Source: Anisodus tanguticus
Taxonomy: Eukaryota; Streptophyta; Magnoliopsida; Solanales; Solanaceae
DNA: 64,000 nt
NCBI GenBank assembly: GCA_034509755.1
Contig: CM067559.1
Span: 13,994,501 to 14,058,500 of the forward strand
Reading direction: 5' to 3'
Shown: positions 10,800-22,429 of the stretch, piece after piece
Position numbering within the stretch: the stretch's first letter is position 1
Layout: the number at the start of each line of letters is the position of its first letter
Translations under genes and position numbers: made by a program
The notes under the pieces: generated by a model
What the model was told of the DNA's origin: nothing
Database searches by the model: none
What the model saw: the letters and a program-made list of their open reading frames with translations, nothing else

Positions 10800-12514
10800 T
10801 CGTAATTTTATTTAAGTAGTTATGCCTTGCGGGGATGGGTGGTGTAGTTGCCGAGGCAATCGAACAGGTTTTAGAGTGGTTTTAGTGAATTTGGAATTTC
10901 CTAAGTTAAAGAAAAGAGGATGATTGATCAAAGTCAATATCGGAGGTAAATGAGTTATTTTTAAAGTTTCGTCGATTACATTAGGTTCGAAATGTCATTT
11001 ATGACTTAGACGAGATGTTGGTTCGGGTCCCGAGGCATTCGGGGGTGATTCGGATCGTTAGTTGAGAATATAGGATTTTGATGAATTGGAGTTGACCTTG
11101 TTCATCATCGGGTCAAGATGACCTATTTTGAAAATTTCGAGTGTGCGAGTAAGTCTGGAGCGTGTTTTATAACTGAAATGCATGTTTGGTTTATGTCTGG
11201 GAAGTTCCGAATGAGTTTCCGGTGTTAAATTGAAGTTTGGAGACTTAGAGGTTTGACTATTCAGCTGTGATGTGGTACAATTTCACCTTTGGGTTTGTAG
11301 CCGCACCTGCGGGCTTGTAGCCACACCTGTGTTAGGTGGGCCGCAGGTGAGAGGGGCTGCACATGTGCAGTCTTGGCCGTAGAAGTGGAATCACACATGC
11401 AAATGGGTGTCCGCAACTGCGAGCTTAGATATTTTAATGGGGCTCGGGGTGGGGTTTTGGGTTGGCTTTTTGACCTAAATCCTTTACATGAAAATATGGG
11501 TATCAATAGGTTCATATTCTAATGTAGATATCGTATTTGAATATATTGGGCAGATTCAGAAGTTCAAAGGAAAGAAAAGGTCTAGATGTGACTCTTCGGC
11601 TTCGAATTCAGGTAAGTTGAGACTTACTAGACCCTTTATGTAGTGTTTTGAATTGGTTATAGTAATTAATGGGCATATTGTGAAATTGAGAGTCCCGTAC
11701 TCATGAGGTGACAAACACTTATGCGTGTACTATTGTATCTATATGTGTAATTAAAATATAAAAAGAATTGTAATTTGTGACTGGGAATTTATATTGAGCC
11801 TTAGGGCATTGGAGGTGGTGATAAATCCATTGGATTGGTATGGTTATTGCTTATGTGGGATATGATGGCCATGTTTGACGGATAATCGTGATTATTGATT
11901 CATTTTGCATCCATCACTCCACTTCTCGTCAGAATTATGAAAAATAAACTATCTTTGACATTGAATTAATATTATGCATTTGCATAGTTTATGCATATCA
12001 ATTACATTCATTCGTGATATTATTGGCATCTGATTGATGAGATACGAGTAATGGTCCGTAAAGTCCATATATTAGATATGGTACATGGACGGAGTGATGA
12101 TGATGATGATGATGATTATGATGATGATGATGATGATATGATAGCCTATTGACTTGGACCTGATGTGATCTGGAAAATCTGGTACTCCAAGTGAGTATAT
12201 GTACCTTATGAGACCCCCATGTGTCTCGTGAAACCTATTGCAGGAGCGTGTGTATATTAGTGCATATGGTTATTGCATTGCATTCATACCATTCTCATTT
12301 GTCTATGTTGGTTTCCTGACACGTTCATATGATTTGATTAAAATACTTAAGATTTACATTTGTATTTGAAAAAGATCCAACATTTATAATTGTAACTAGA
12401 AAGAATTTAGTTTTATGGCCTGATTAAGATATGGACTTTCCATTCTTTATTGCGTAAGTGTTATAAACTGTGAAATTCAATACCAATAAAGCAAGGAGGT
12501 GAGTATCGGGACTG
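10800..12514 (+). mobile_element. Ty3/gypsy LTR fragment
   Basis: Text typical of a large Solanaceae gypsy LTR: GGTTCGGGTCCCGAGG near 11021, a GC-rich block of repeated GCACCTGCGG/GCAGGTG words at 11290-11430, and a GTAAGTTGAGACTTACTAG block near 11611. The same signposts in the same order, on the opposite strand, occur in the 48433-51471 solo LTR (for example the GGTTCGATTCCCGAG region). Both termini are missing here; Copia-2 sequence starts at about 12515. Confidence 0.5.
12095..12138. repeat. (GAT)n microsatellite
   Basis: About 14 GAT/TGA triplets with one TTA interruption, inside the gypsy LTR fragment. Confidence 0.9.
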
Positions 12515-12529
12515 AATTTTCCTTATGAG

Positions 12530-12840
12530 CAAAAATTCACATAGACCGAATAATATTAATACCAGAAGGACGGGGTACCAACACCCACGTCTTATTAGCA
12601 ATAAGAGCATTAAATTCATCGGTCATAGAAATTTTTCAATTCGGGTCATTTAACGCAGACACATGATTTCGGGGTAAGGGTGATTTAAGAACATTAAAAT
12701 GTAAATTAAAATGTCTTTTTGGTTTAAAAACACCCCGTTGACTACGAGTGACCAGTCTATGACTCGAGGGAGAATTGAACGGATTTTGGGAATTCGCTGG
12801 GTTCGGGACGGACTGGCCAGCAGGCAGTGGACGTGCTGGC
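12530..12840 (-). pseudogene. Copia-2 linker and start of reverse transcriptase
   Basis: The linker after integrase (Pro/Gly-rich PAGPLPAGPTG-type repeats) runs into the block that precedes RT (the region equivalent to NDPNWKIAMTDEYNAL in Copia-1) and then breaks off. No RT catalytic motif remains. Confidence 0.75.
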
Positions 12841-14562
12841 CTAATCGGGAAAAGAACGGATGACGGATGTGAGATGCAGGAACTGGACCAGTTCCAATAT
12901 TGGGCTGGACTGGCCCAATTGCTGAAACTGGCCCAGTAACAAAATTGGGCAGAGAAGGCTGTGACAGACCAGTGGGACCAGCGGGCAGTGGGCCCGCTGG
13001 AGAATTTTGGGTGCGGGAGATGTCCGAAAAATGCTGAATAATATACGGGGATATTTGTTCATCCAAAAAATTATACGAACTAGGCACGGGAGTATGACTT
13101 TTAGCAAATGGAAATTGGGATTCATCAAAAATGACATAGCGATTAATGATGATTTTATTGCAAGATAAATCAAAACATTTGTAACCACGATGATTAGATG
13201 GAAAACCCAAAAACACACACGGAGTCGACCGGGCCTGAAGTTTGTTAATTGTGGTGGACGGGAATAACAGATAACATAAACATCCAAAAATCCGAAGATG
13301 TGAATATGAAGGAATTTTATTATATAAAATTTGAAGGGGGAAGAGTATGCCAAACCTTTGGGAGGAGTTATGTTTAGTAGATATGTAGCCATTTGAAGAG
13401 CATGATGCCAAAAATATGGTGGTACAGAAGCATGAATTAATAGAGTGCAGATAATGTTATTTATGAAACGAATTTTACATTCGGCTTTCCCATTTTGTGA
13501 AGATGTATGAGGACAAGAGAAATGAAAATTTATCCCATTATTAGCATAGAATTCCTGAAACACCCCATTATCATATTCTTTGCCATTATCACACTGAATA
13601 TTTTTTATTTCTCGGTCGAATTGGATTCTGATGAATGCTCTAAATTTGAGGAAGATGGAAAAAACTTGAGATTTTTTCGCTATCGGAAACGTCCATAAAA
13701 ACTTAGAATAATCATCCAAAAAAAGAACATAATACCGATGACCCACAGAACTAAGAACATGAGACGTCCATAAGTCGCTATGAATAATATCCAATGGCAT
13801 TAAAGTATGAGATTTGGAATCTACAAATGGCAACTTAACAATTTTCCCCAAAGAACAAGATTGACAATTTAGAGTACGACTCGTACCCTTACATGAAATA
13901 AAACTATTTTTATCTAAAGTTGACAAAATAGAGGACCCCAGATGACCAAGACGAGCATGCCACAAGGAAGGAGAAATGGCTGCAAAAGCTGACGACAGGG
14001 CTTGACTCGATGGACCGGAACTGGGTGTGATAGGATAAAGATCTCCCATACTATCACATCTCATGAGAGGACTCCCCGTCTTGAAATCCTTCACAGAGAA
14101 ACCAAATGGATCAAATTCAATAGAAACAGAATTGTCAGTAGTGAATTTATGGATAGAGACTAAGTTTTTAATCAATTTGGGGGCGTGTAGGGTGTTTTTC
14201 AAGATAAGAGGAGTATGAGGGGGAGATAATGTTTTATGACCATAACCATGAATTGGAATAGAATTACCATTACCAATAATATACCACGGGGGTTGCTCAA
14301 ATTGGAATAAGACGAGAGCGTACCTGAATAGGATGTCATGTGGGTAGTGGCCCCAGTGTCCATATACCAATTTGGGTCTGGTGGATTTAAACCAAGCGTG
14401 TGCATTGTGGCTTCGATGTCGGTAGCCGTGGGTGCCGCGACGTGATGAGCTTGCGGGGGCCGAGGCCCAAGCACCCCTACTTGCAATCTCGGCACAAACT
14501 ACTGACTGTAATTGGACCAGGCCGAATTGGGCCTCGACTGCTGCTGAGCTGGCCACTGCCAA
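12841..14562 (-). pseudogene. Copia-2 protease and integrase
   Basis: An open frame of about 573 codons that is out of phase near both ends. It has the block LHAPKLIKNLVSIHKFTTDN after the protease, and an integrase with intact HHCC (WHARLGH...CQSCSLGK) and core residues HSDLW, CDNGKEYDN and GKAECK. The protease motif DTGATTHM is in another phase (14199-14495), showing a frameshift near 14270. After the integrase core the frame drifts out of phase near 13330, and a second frame (12650-13411) carries the expected ending GFPSNHRGYKCFDL. Confidence 0.85.
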
Positions 14563-14884
14563 GTGGGCTGAAACTGCCGCTGGAATGTAAAGTGGTTAGG
14601 CCCAAACTGCTGTTGTTGTGGGGCCCACTGCCACTGCATAGGGGGCCACTGTGGGCCCCAGAACTGCCGCTGCTGCTGCTGACCACCGCGATGACTCCCA
14701 CCACCACCACCACCACCATTCTGCCTGCTGCCGCAGTTGTTGCCGCCACGGTTTTTGCCATTATTTTTCTTATTTCCACCCTTTTTGCCGCCACCATTGT
14801 TGCGGTTTGGCCAGAGTTGTTGGAGCCGGTAGGATACATCGTGGACTCGGTCATCATGACTACGGGACTAGTATCGGTAGCCGC

Positions 14885-15514
14885 TCATTTGGTCATACCT
14901 GTTTCTTCTAGTGTAAGCATAGAACGAGCCTGATAAAATTGCGGAAGCGGATTGCTTTGCCGAAGAAGCGTTGCCACACCACTATAGGCCTCAGAGAGGC
15001 CGGAAACCATTTGGAGGACCAAACGATAGTTTGAAACCGGTGCGCTAACGTTGCGAAGTTGGTCCGCCAATTCCTTTAATCTTTTGCAATACGCCGAAAC
15101 ATTAGGGAAATCTTTTATGTTGACGTGGGAGAAATCCTGCTCAAGGGTAATGTCTCTAGAATTTTGATTATCTTGGAATATATCACGCAATTTATCCCAA
15201 GTCGCCTGTGCCATAGAGTCAGGCTCAATAATTATTTGCAAAAGGTCGGTAGATATGGTGGAATATATCCACTAAAGGACGGTAGCATCAATAGTCGTCC
15301 ACAACTTAGGATCATCCTCGCGTTTTGGCACCTCCGTATCTTCAGGAGCCGTGGGGATTATGTGATGGATGACTTGATGCGATCGTGCATGAATTTTGAA
15401 CAGTTCAGCCCACGTCGCATATTGGACGTTTTCTATTTCAAGAACAAGAGGGATGTTATTCTTGATGTTAGAAACTGTAAGGGCAGGATGAAACATGTTC
15501 CGGGATGTAGACAT
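14885..15514 (-). pseudogene. Copia-2 gag
   Basis: Starts at the ATG of MSTSRNMFHPALTV (15514). The conserved gag blocks NVQYATWAELFKIHARSH and ATWDKLRDIFQDNQNSRD are present. An amber codon near 15270 (in the block that reads LRWIYA in Copia-1) and a stop at 14885-14887 break it. Beyond that the tail is Ala/Pro/Gln/His-rich; the plus strand of this tail gives spurious long frames including a poly-His run. Confidence 0.82.
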
Positions 15515-15678
15515 ATTGATAGAACAATATGTTAGTGAGGGATTAGGAAAGAAAAATTTGGGAGAAAGATGAACCGTCGGCTCAAAAAACGAGAAGTGGG
15601 GCTCGGATTTTACCGACTTGGGACGGAAAAAATGCAAGAAATTTGGAGAGGATTTTAAGACCTAGATTCTTGATACCA

Positions 15679-15895
15679 TGAAAGAAATAATCCCTTGATT
15701 ATTTTCATTAATTGAAAGGCTATATATACAAGTTACATATTTCCATAATAGGAGAATCCTATTCCTAAAACCTTATTCTATACTAACTATCTAATTACGG
15801 TAATACACTAATTATGGTAATACACTACTAATTATATTACAATATTACCTAAACTAGAATACTAAATATTTACCATAAATTACATTGAATAAACA
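15679..15895 (-). repeat. Copia-2 5' LTR (boundaries approximate)
   Basis: Begins TGAAAGAAATAATC on the plus strand next to the complement of the primer-binding site (GATACCA, 15672-15678), exactly as in Copia-1. The outer end is placed at GAATAAACA by analogy and could be wrong. It lacks the 48-bp tandem duplication found in the Copia-1 LTRs. Confidence 0.6.
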
Positions 15896-16227
15896 ACCAA
15901 TTCCGAGAGTCATCACGGGAGCAAATCCGAGACCAAATATACACATATTGTGTATATTTAACAATATTATTTGTATTTTTTTAGAGGTTATCAAATTGAT
16001 ATGAGTAATATTAGGCAATCGTATCAGTAACGATGGATGGGGCAATCCTCTCAGTACCAACTTGCATATTGTAGTATAAGTACATGAATTGCTAGCATTT
16101 CTTTCTCGCATTTTCACTATATTTAGTTAGCCCAAAAAAGTCTTTGTTCCTCTACTTAAGTAATTGTCAACATGACTTATGTATCGGGTACCTTATCGAT
16201 GGTAATAAGCATATTTGTGTCTGTCAC
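15896..16227. other. Intergenic, no gene seen
   Basis: AT-rich sequence between Copia-2 and a MITE. No supported feature. Confidence 0.5.
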
Positions 16228-16532
16228 TAGAGGCGGACCTAGAATTTAAAAATAACGGAGTCACCATCTTAAAATAGATGCCGAAAAAATTGACAACTGA
16301 CGGGTTAATTCTGTGTCGAACTGGTCACGGGTGGCGTGAGCAATGCCAGAAGGATGAAAGGTTGAACACCCTTCGCTGGTTGTAACTGAAGAGTGAAACG
16401 ACTTCAATCAGTGTCGTCAGTCCAAATTTGTTCTTAAAGGTGTCTAATTCAAGATATATATACATATACATAGAGAAAAATCAAAATTAACAGAGTCACC
16501 GGACCCCTAGCTTACACGTGGGTCGGCCTCTA
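16228..16532. mobile_element. MITE with TAGAGGCGGACC termini
   Basis: Left end TAGAGGCGGACCTAG and right end GGTCGGCCTCTA form imperfect terminal inverted repeats (11 of 12 positions pair). The interior words CGGAGTCACC and GGGTTAATTCTG resemble a widespread Solanaceae hAT-like MITE family. No 8-bp target duplication is clear, so the copy is old. Confidence 0.5.
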
Positions 16533-17014
16533 CCTGCCTCCTTAGTGTGGCAAGTGTTGAGACTATAGGTGATGAGGCTCATGGCTAAATCATCCATTGG
16601 TATGCTCTGTTGCTTTTCCCCAACGCTAGTCAGATCATTTTAACTTATGTCATTTTTTAGACATTATATTTATTTTTGGGAGATGCCATATAAATTATGT
16701 ATTTAGACTTAAGTCTTTAGAGTCTCATGATGATTTGTCAGTGAATTAAAATTTCAGATAGTTTTATGTTATATTCATGATTTAGTTTTTTAGACTATAT
16801 TAACTAAACATTTTAGTATCGGTTTATTGTTATGCTAAGTATATACTAATAACCACCATAGGTTTCACTCAATAAATTAGTATAGGTTTGATAGGATTGG
16901 TGTCAATCACGTCCCTCCCAAATTAGAGGGAGTGACACATTCTAAAAAATATAACTACGCACTAAAATGCTCAAAGAATTAATAATTACTTTGTAGAATT
17001 TGTCAAATGTTTCA

Positions 17015-17018
<4 letters not shown>
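16533..17018. other. Intergenic, no gene seen
   Basis: AT-rich sequence with no supported feature. Confidence 0.5.

Positions 17019-17057
<39 letters not shown>
17019..17057. repeat. (AT)n microsatellite
   Basis: About 19 AT units. It gives meaningless Tyr-Ile open frames on both strands. Confidence 0.95.
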
Positions 17058-17059
<2 letters not shown>

Positions 17060-17402
17060 GTATGTACGCTAAACAAGGACATGCCATTCACGCGATTTTC
17101 TAAAGGAGAAGGCATGACAAACAAGAGAGTGAATAACATTGTTTTCTTGTATAAAATTAGACTTAAAATGACTTTTTTGCTGAATGCACCCCCTTGGACT
17201 GAATCTTCTTTTTGCAATTTGGGGAGTACAAGAGTGCAGATTGAGATCTGTAAACTAGGATAGAGTCTTTGGCTTCCATAGGTTCCTTTCATCTACCCGA
17301 TTTTTGTGTTTTTTCGTTCTGTCTTTAGGAGGTTTTGGTTTTAGACCCCTTCCTTTTTTTTGTATTTATTTCTTTTGTGTTATATAACGATAGGGGTCCA
17401 CG

Positions 17403-17995
17403 CCAAACCTCCCACCACCAGGAGAGGTGAAAGCTGGGGTGAATGGTTTAGCTAACAAAAAGAAGAAAATATTGCAAAAGATTGAAGGGGTTTATAAGAC
17501 AAGTGTCGATTCGGAGCAAGGACAAGTGACGGTTTCTACAAACGTGGACCCCTACTATACTAATCAAGCAATTATCCAAGAATGGGAAACATGCAGAGTT
17601 ATTTGGGTGCCTCCCATAATTAGTTCAAGAAAGTTGATAAAGGTGGGCGTGGAGGACCTCAAATGTCAAACCAACAACAATTTTAAAAGGACCTGAAACT
17701 TCCCCCAATGTGCAAAGACCAGAACCATCATGCCGTCAAGTTTACCTTACCTGATGTTGATGACAAATCTGAGTTGGGTGGTAATGGTGGATCCCAGATG
17801 CCTAAACATGGTGATGAGTGGTCTTATGCATGGGCAACACCATCAACATATGAAGGGTGAAAACGGCAGTAACAATAGAGGCAATAACGATGGAGCTCAG
17901 ATGCCTAATACGACGATGAGTGGTCTTATGCATGGGCAACACCCTCAGCTTATAAAAGTGTGGAAAAGGCAGTATCAATGGTGGCGGATAGTGAA
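17403..17995 (+). pseudogene. HIPP-type heavy-metal-associated domain pseudogene
   Basis: The frame from 17427 reads KKKILQKIEGVYKTSVDSEQ and then GQVTVSTNVDP. This matches the second half of the HMA (copper-chaperone-like) domain of plant isoprenylated metal-binding proteins, where the usual text is KKILQKI(D/E)GVY...D.E.GKVTVSGNVDP. The first strand with its CxxC metal site is replaced by GVNGLANK, so no metal ligand remains. Downstream in shifted frames are further family-like pieces (FTLPDVDDKSELGG and two copies of DEWSYAWATPS) with several stops. No CaaX end is seen. It ends where the Copia-3 LTR begins near 17996. Clearly dead, but recognisable. Confidence 0.7.
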
Positions 17996-18130
17996 TATAT
18001 TATGTAATTAATATTTTAGTGTAATTAATATAAAATAAAGATCTTCATTTCATTAGGACTACAATTGTATACTATATATGTATTACATTAATAGGAGAAC
18101 TCCAATTAAGGAGATTTATACTATTCTACA
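17996..18130 (+). repeat. Copia-3 5' LTR (left end approximate)
   Basis: Aligns by eye with the 160-bp Copia-4 LTRs over TATTTTAGTG...ATTAATAGGAGA..., ending TTCTACA directly before the primer site. The left boundary is uncertain because the first bases have diverged into the flanking pseudogene. Confidence 0.6.
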
Positions 18131-18142
18131 TGGTATCAAGAA

Positions 18143-18690
18143 CCAAAAATCCCTCCCTATCCTAACCCTAGTTTCGGCCGTTGTATACCTCTCATCCGCC
18201 TCCCTTTTTCCGCCGATTTTCAATCGTATAAAGCCTTGTATACCACCGCCTCTTCTTGATATACAACCAGTATACCCTGCTTCTATGTGATATACAAGCC
18301 TCTTCTTTCAAAACCTACATGTATACCTCATATATCCCGTGATATACAACCTTCCATCCCTCACCTTCTTCTAAAACTGAACCTATAGACCAATAATATA
18401 CAGGCGATATACAACAACCCGAGACATATATCACCCCAATCAGACCTGTATACCGCTGATATATGGCAGCCCCTTATTTTCGTCTTCTCTTCCCACGCCA
18501 ACTCCTACCGGAAACAGCCGATATACACATTGTATATGGATAATATACATTGCCTATCATCGTATATTGCTCGTATATAGTGATATACATCCATCTCACC
18601 TTCTATTTCTCTCCAGCAGTTGTATACCCCTGATATACAGTAGATATACATCAATTCTACACCCTCTTTCTCTCCTAAATTTCTGATACC
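18143..18690 (+). repeat. TATAC-rich leader of Copia-3
   Basis: More than twenty irregularly spaced GTATAC, GATATAC and TATACA words embedded in C/T-rich sequence between the primer site and the coding start. The same arrangement is in Copia-4 at 31540-31910. It is not a simple tandem array: spacing varies from about 10 to 40 bp. It occupies the place where gag should be. Confidence 0.75.
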
Positions 18691-18691
18691 C

Positions 18692-19488
18692 TTATGGCGT
18701 CACCCGCGGCCTACATAGCTTCCCACACTTCATTTTTTTCAACACTCGATGAAAAAAATTATCAGCCACAGGCCTAGTACCCGACTTAGTGGGCCAACCC
18801 ACATCCTTGGCAACAGTTCGGGCACTAGGCCCAGTCAACCACTCCCGTTCCAGGCCAGGCCCAACAACAACATTGGGCATTGCCAAGGCCAACTTCCCAG
18901 CGGCCCAGCACCACCGGGCCACTGTCCAGCCACCAGGCCCACTACACAGTGACCCAGCAGCAGCACGATGATATGTGGTATATGAATACGGGCGCCACGT
19001 CTCACCTCACCAATAATTCTGGTAATCTTCCTCAACTGCGAAATTTAAATTCTCCTCAATGTATTATGGTAAAAAATGATCATCGCATTCCAATTCAAGG
19101 GTTTGGTCACACACTAACTCCATCACCGCATCCCCACTTCTCGCTTAAAAACGTCCTATATGACCCTAACATTATCAAGAACCTAATCTTTGTTAGAAAA
19201 TTTGCCACTAATAATTTTGTATCCATTGATTTCGACCCGTTTGATTTTTCTGTAAAGGACCTAAGTACGGGGAGACTTCTTACGAGATGCAATAGTGTAG
19301 GGGAACTCTATCCTTTCCTATCCACATCCACTGCCCATGTCACTCCATCCACCGCTTTAGCTGCAATATCTCTAAAAACGTGGCAGAGTGGACTTGGTCA
19401 TCTGGGAACTCATATTTTTTATTCTCTTAGAAACCACAATTTAATCCAATGTAATAAAGGGAAACTTTCCCATAGTTGCTCCTCTTGA
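18692..19488 (+). pseudogene. Copia-3 protease region with residual linker
   Basis: A short start MASPAAYIASHTSFF at 18692 soon stops. Another frame carries a Pro/His/Gln-rich linker and then the protease motif MNTGATSHLT, in which the catalytic position reads NTG rather than DTG. The same change occurs in Copia-4. Downstream is LIFVRKFATNNFVSIDFDP, the block that normally follows the protease. The NTG in place of DTG would remove the catalytic aspartate. Confidence 0.8.
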
Positions 19489-20160
19489 CATCTAGGAAAA
19501 CATGTTAGACTTTCATTTACGTCTTCTTTAAGTATTACTCTATCCATTTGATATCATTCATGCGGATTTATGGACATCTCCTATAACTAGCTACCTAGGT
19601 CGTAAATATTATTTGGTATTTTTGGATGACTTTTCTCACTTCCTTTGGGTCTATCCGCTTAAACTTAAGTCTCAATTTTACTCCAAATTCCCTGAATTTC
19701 ATACATTGGTTAAAACAGAATTTAAAAATACATCAAAACGTTTCAATGTGATAATGGTCGTGAGTTCAATAACTCCCTTTTTCATAATTTTTGTGCGGCT
19801 AATGGCATGATTTTTCGTTTCTCCTGCCTCCATACTTCTCCTCAAAATGGTAAAACCGAAAGAATTCTCTGCACTATTAACAATATGATTCGTACCCTTC
19901 TTTTTCATGCGTCTCGCCCCCTACTTTTTAGGTATATGCATTAAAACGGTAGAACACATTCTTAACATATTACCTACCCATACGATCCAAAATAAAACAC
20001 CCACTAAAATGCTTTACCGTCGGATCCCTTCCTATGATCACCTTCTAATTTTCAGTTTTCTTTGTTACCCAAATCTTGCCTCTATGGTCCCTCACAAATT
20101 AGCACCTCGCTCCACTCCGTGACTTATCCCAGCTTTCTCGTCGAACCATAGGGGGTACTT
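19489..20160 (+). pseudogene. Copia-3 integrase remnant
   Basis: Broken pieces include LDDFSHFLWVYPLKLKSQ and HTSPQNGK-like text at 19830-19860 in different frames. At least four frame changes occur, and no continuous D,D,E core can be read. Confidence 0.75.
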
Positions 20161-20632
20161 GTGCTATGAGTTATCCACAGATAAAATCTTACTCTTACGC
20201 CATGTCACATTTGTTGAGTACGTTTTCCCATTTGACAACATCCAAAAGTTCCAACTCACTAATTACGGTTTCTTTGATGACTCGGACACATACCTTCTAC
20301 TTCAAAATGCACTACAAAATCCGCACCCTCACGCCATCCCGTCGATCCCACCCCACTGCCCGGTCCCTGCCTAGTTACTGCCCGAAATTACACCAGGCAC
20401 ACTGCCCCAACCCATTACCCAGGTATTGCCCGAAACATATACCTAGTTACTTCTCGAAATTACACCCTACACACTGCCCCACCCCACTGCCCAGACCATA
20501 CCCGTTATCCTGCCCAGCCCTTTCCCAGCCCCTGCCCATCCCACTGCCTAGCCCTACTTCCCGTTACCACTGCCCAGTCCCAACCCTACTGCCTAGTCAA
20601 GTCTATCACCTCCCAGACCCTCTACCCCACCC

Positions 20633-21563
20633 GTGATCGTCCCCACTCACCGCATGGAAACCCGTGCACAATACGAATATTTCGAATCAAAAGTTCATTT
20701 TGACCTATCCACTCAAACCATCTCACCTATTTCGAAAAATCCGAAATTATCCAAACTTGACCCAAATTGGAATGCGACCATGCATGGGGAGTTTAATGCA
20801 TTAACCAATCAACACACCTGGGATCTTGTTCCGAAACCATAAGGGGTGAATGTGATTCGTTGTATGTGGCTTTATCGTCACAAATTCTGAGATAGTGGGG
20901 AGCTTATATGCCATAAGGCAAGACTTGTGGCTAATTGTGCTGGTAAGCAGGGGGGAGTTGATTATGGTGAAACATTTAGTCTGGTGATCAAACCAGCCAC
21001 CATTTGCACTGTGTTGAGCATAGCCGATTCACCAGCTTGATGTCAAAAATGCTTTCTTACATGGGGATTTAAAAGAAACCGTTTATATGCATCAACCGCC
21101 TGACTTTGTGCATCCGGAGGTTCCTCATTATGTCTGCCGTCTTCTTAAGTCACTCTATGGTTTGAAACATACCCCTAGGACTTGGTTTGAGAGGTTTTCT
21201 ACATACATCATACAGATAGGGTTCATGTGCAGCAAGAGTGATCACTCCCTATTCATTTTTCATCGAGGTACTAACACAGTTTATCTTCTTTTATATGTGG
21301 ATGATATTGTTCTGACTGCTTCTTTTGATACTCTGAAACACGAGATCATGGCCCTGCTCGACTCAAAGTCCAAACTCAGTGCGGATGATGGGGATCCGGT
21401 CAGCGATCCTTCTCTTTATAGGAGTCTCACAGGTGCTCTTCAGCATCTCACCTTCATTCAACTAGATATTACATATGATGTTCAACAGGTGTGCTTGTTC
21501 ATGCACGGTCCTAGGGAACCTCACTTTATCATTCGGTACGTTAAGGGCACTCTTGACTATTGA
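20633..21563 (+). pseudogene. Copia-3 reverse transcriptase with internal deletion
   Basis: Contains DPNWNATMHGEFNAL, DVKNAFLHGDLKETVY, KSLYGLK and the catalytic LLYVDDIVLTA. After TLKHEIMALL the frame jumps directly to DSKSKLSADDG. Copia-4 has a stretch of about 55-60 codons here (SDLGKLSYFLGISVT...), so the RT/connection boundary has been deleted in frame. A stop replaces tryptophan or glycine codons at several other points. Confidence 0.85.
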
Positions 21564-21985
21564 CTACATTTATATCCCTCCGCACCAACTAGGTTGCTCT
21601 CCTACACAGACGCCAATTGGGAAGGCTGTCCGGACACCCGTCACTCTACGTCCAACTATTGCGTATTTTGGGGGGATAATATTATATCATGGTCTGTCAA
21701 GCGGCAAGTCACGCTTTCCCGTTCGAGTGCGGAAACAGAATATTGAGGCATTGCGAACGTTGTTGCCGAGCTATGTTGGCTCCGAAATATCATTCTTGAG
21801 CTTCATTATCCCTTACGTAAGGCATCTTTGATTTACTGTGATAACATATCTGTTGTCTACTTGTCTCATAACCCGATTCAGCATCAGCGAACCAAGCATA
21901 TTGAGATGGATATTCACTTTGTTCTTGATAAGATTGCAATAAGCCACGTTAGGGTGTTGCATGTTCCTTCTTACTACGAATTACA
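21475..21985 (+). pseudogene. Copia-3 RNase H remnant
   Basis: Short out-of-phase blocks: TDANW-like text near 21610, RSSAETEY-like text near 21720, YCDNISVVYLSHNPIQHQRTK at 21834 and HIEMDIHF at 21897. The end of the domain is missing after VLHVPSYYE. Confidence 0.75.
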
Positions 21986-22419
21986 TACCCTACCATATTA
22001 CTACGACCCTCCACCAAGTGATAATTTTTTCAGTGATGAAAACACCAACAACAGCATTGTTATGCGAGTTGTTACCGCTCATTAAAAAAGAGAATAACGC
22101 ATAGTATTGTGGTGGCAAATGCGCGGGTTTGATTGACTTTGGGCGGGTTGGCTATGGGGTGAACAAAAACGAGATAGATTTCAACCTGCCCATATTTCAT
22201 GAGGGTAAAACATGTGATAAATGGATGTGTTGGTTATGGTAAGCCCATATAATATAAGGATACCCATATTTACCTACATTTTTATGAGTTAAAAATAGAT
22301 TGAAGCTCATATTTATCCAACTGAAATACAAGTGATCCAACTCATTAAATTATGGACAAAATAGGCTAATTTTCTAAATATAAGATAAAATTGTAAGCTC
22401 TAGCATAGTAGCTAAGTAT
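21986..22419. other. Spacer between two truncated elements
   Basis: AT-rich sequence joining broken Copia-3 to the broken start of the Tat element. Words such as CCCATATTTACC repeat in it. No gene is visible. Confidence 0.5.
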
Positions 22420-22429
22420 TTGTCTGTCT

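Larger units (their letters stand above)
12515..15895 (-). mobile_element. Copia-2: 3'-truncated relative of Copia-1
   Basis: From the 5' LTR (15679 to about 15895) the minus strand carries primer-binding site, gag, protease and integrase, then stops inside the start of reverse transcriptase near 12515. RNase H and the 3' LTR are absent. The sequence aligns with Copia-1 throughout but is clearly diverged (for example different linker repeats), so it is an older insertion of the same family. No target duplication can be tested because one end is lost. Confidence 0.85.
17996..21985 (+). mobile_element. Copia-3: gag-less, 3'-truncated Ty1/copia element
   Basis: Order on the plus strand: LTR (about 17996-18130), primer site TGGTATCAAG (18131), TATAC-rich leader, protease, integrase, RT, RNase H. 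The RNase H end breaks off near 21985 after HVPSYYE, and there is no 3' LTR. No gag capsid block is present: the leader runs into the Pro/Gln-rich linker just upstream of protease. Many frameshifts and stops, and a deletion within RT of about 55-60 codons. It is the same family as Copia-4 and more decayed. Confidence 0.85.

Noticed and set aside
14400..14933. Plus-strand frames opposite Copia-2 gag, including a poly-His stretch
   Set aside because: They are the antisense of the Gln/Pro/Gly-rich gag tail; the minus strand explains the region.
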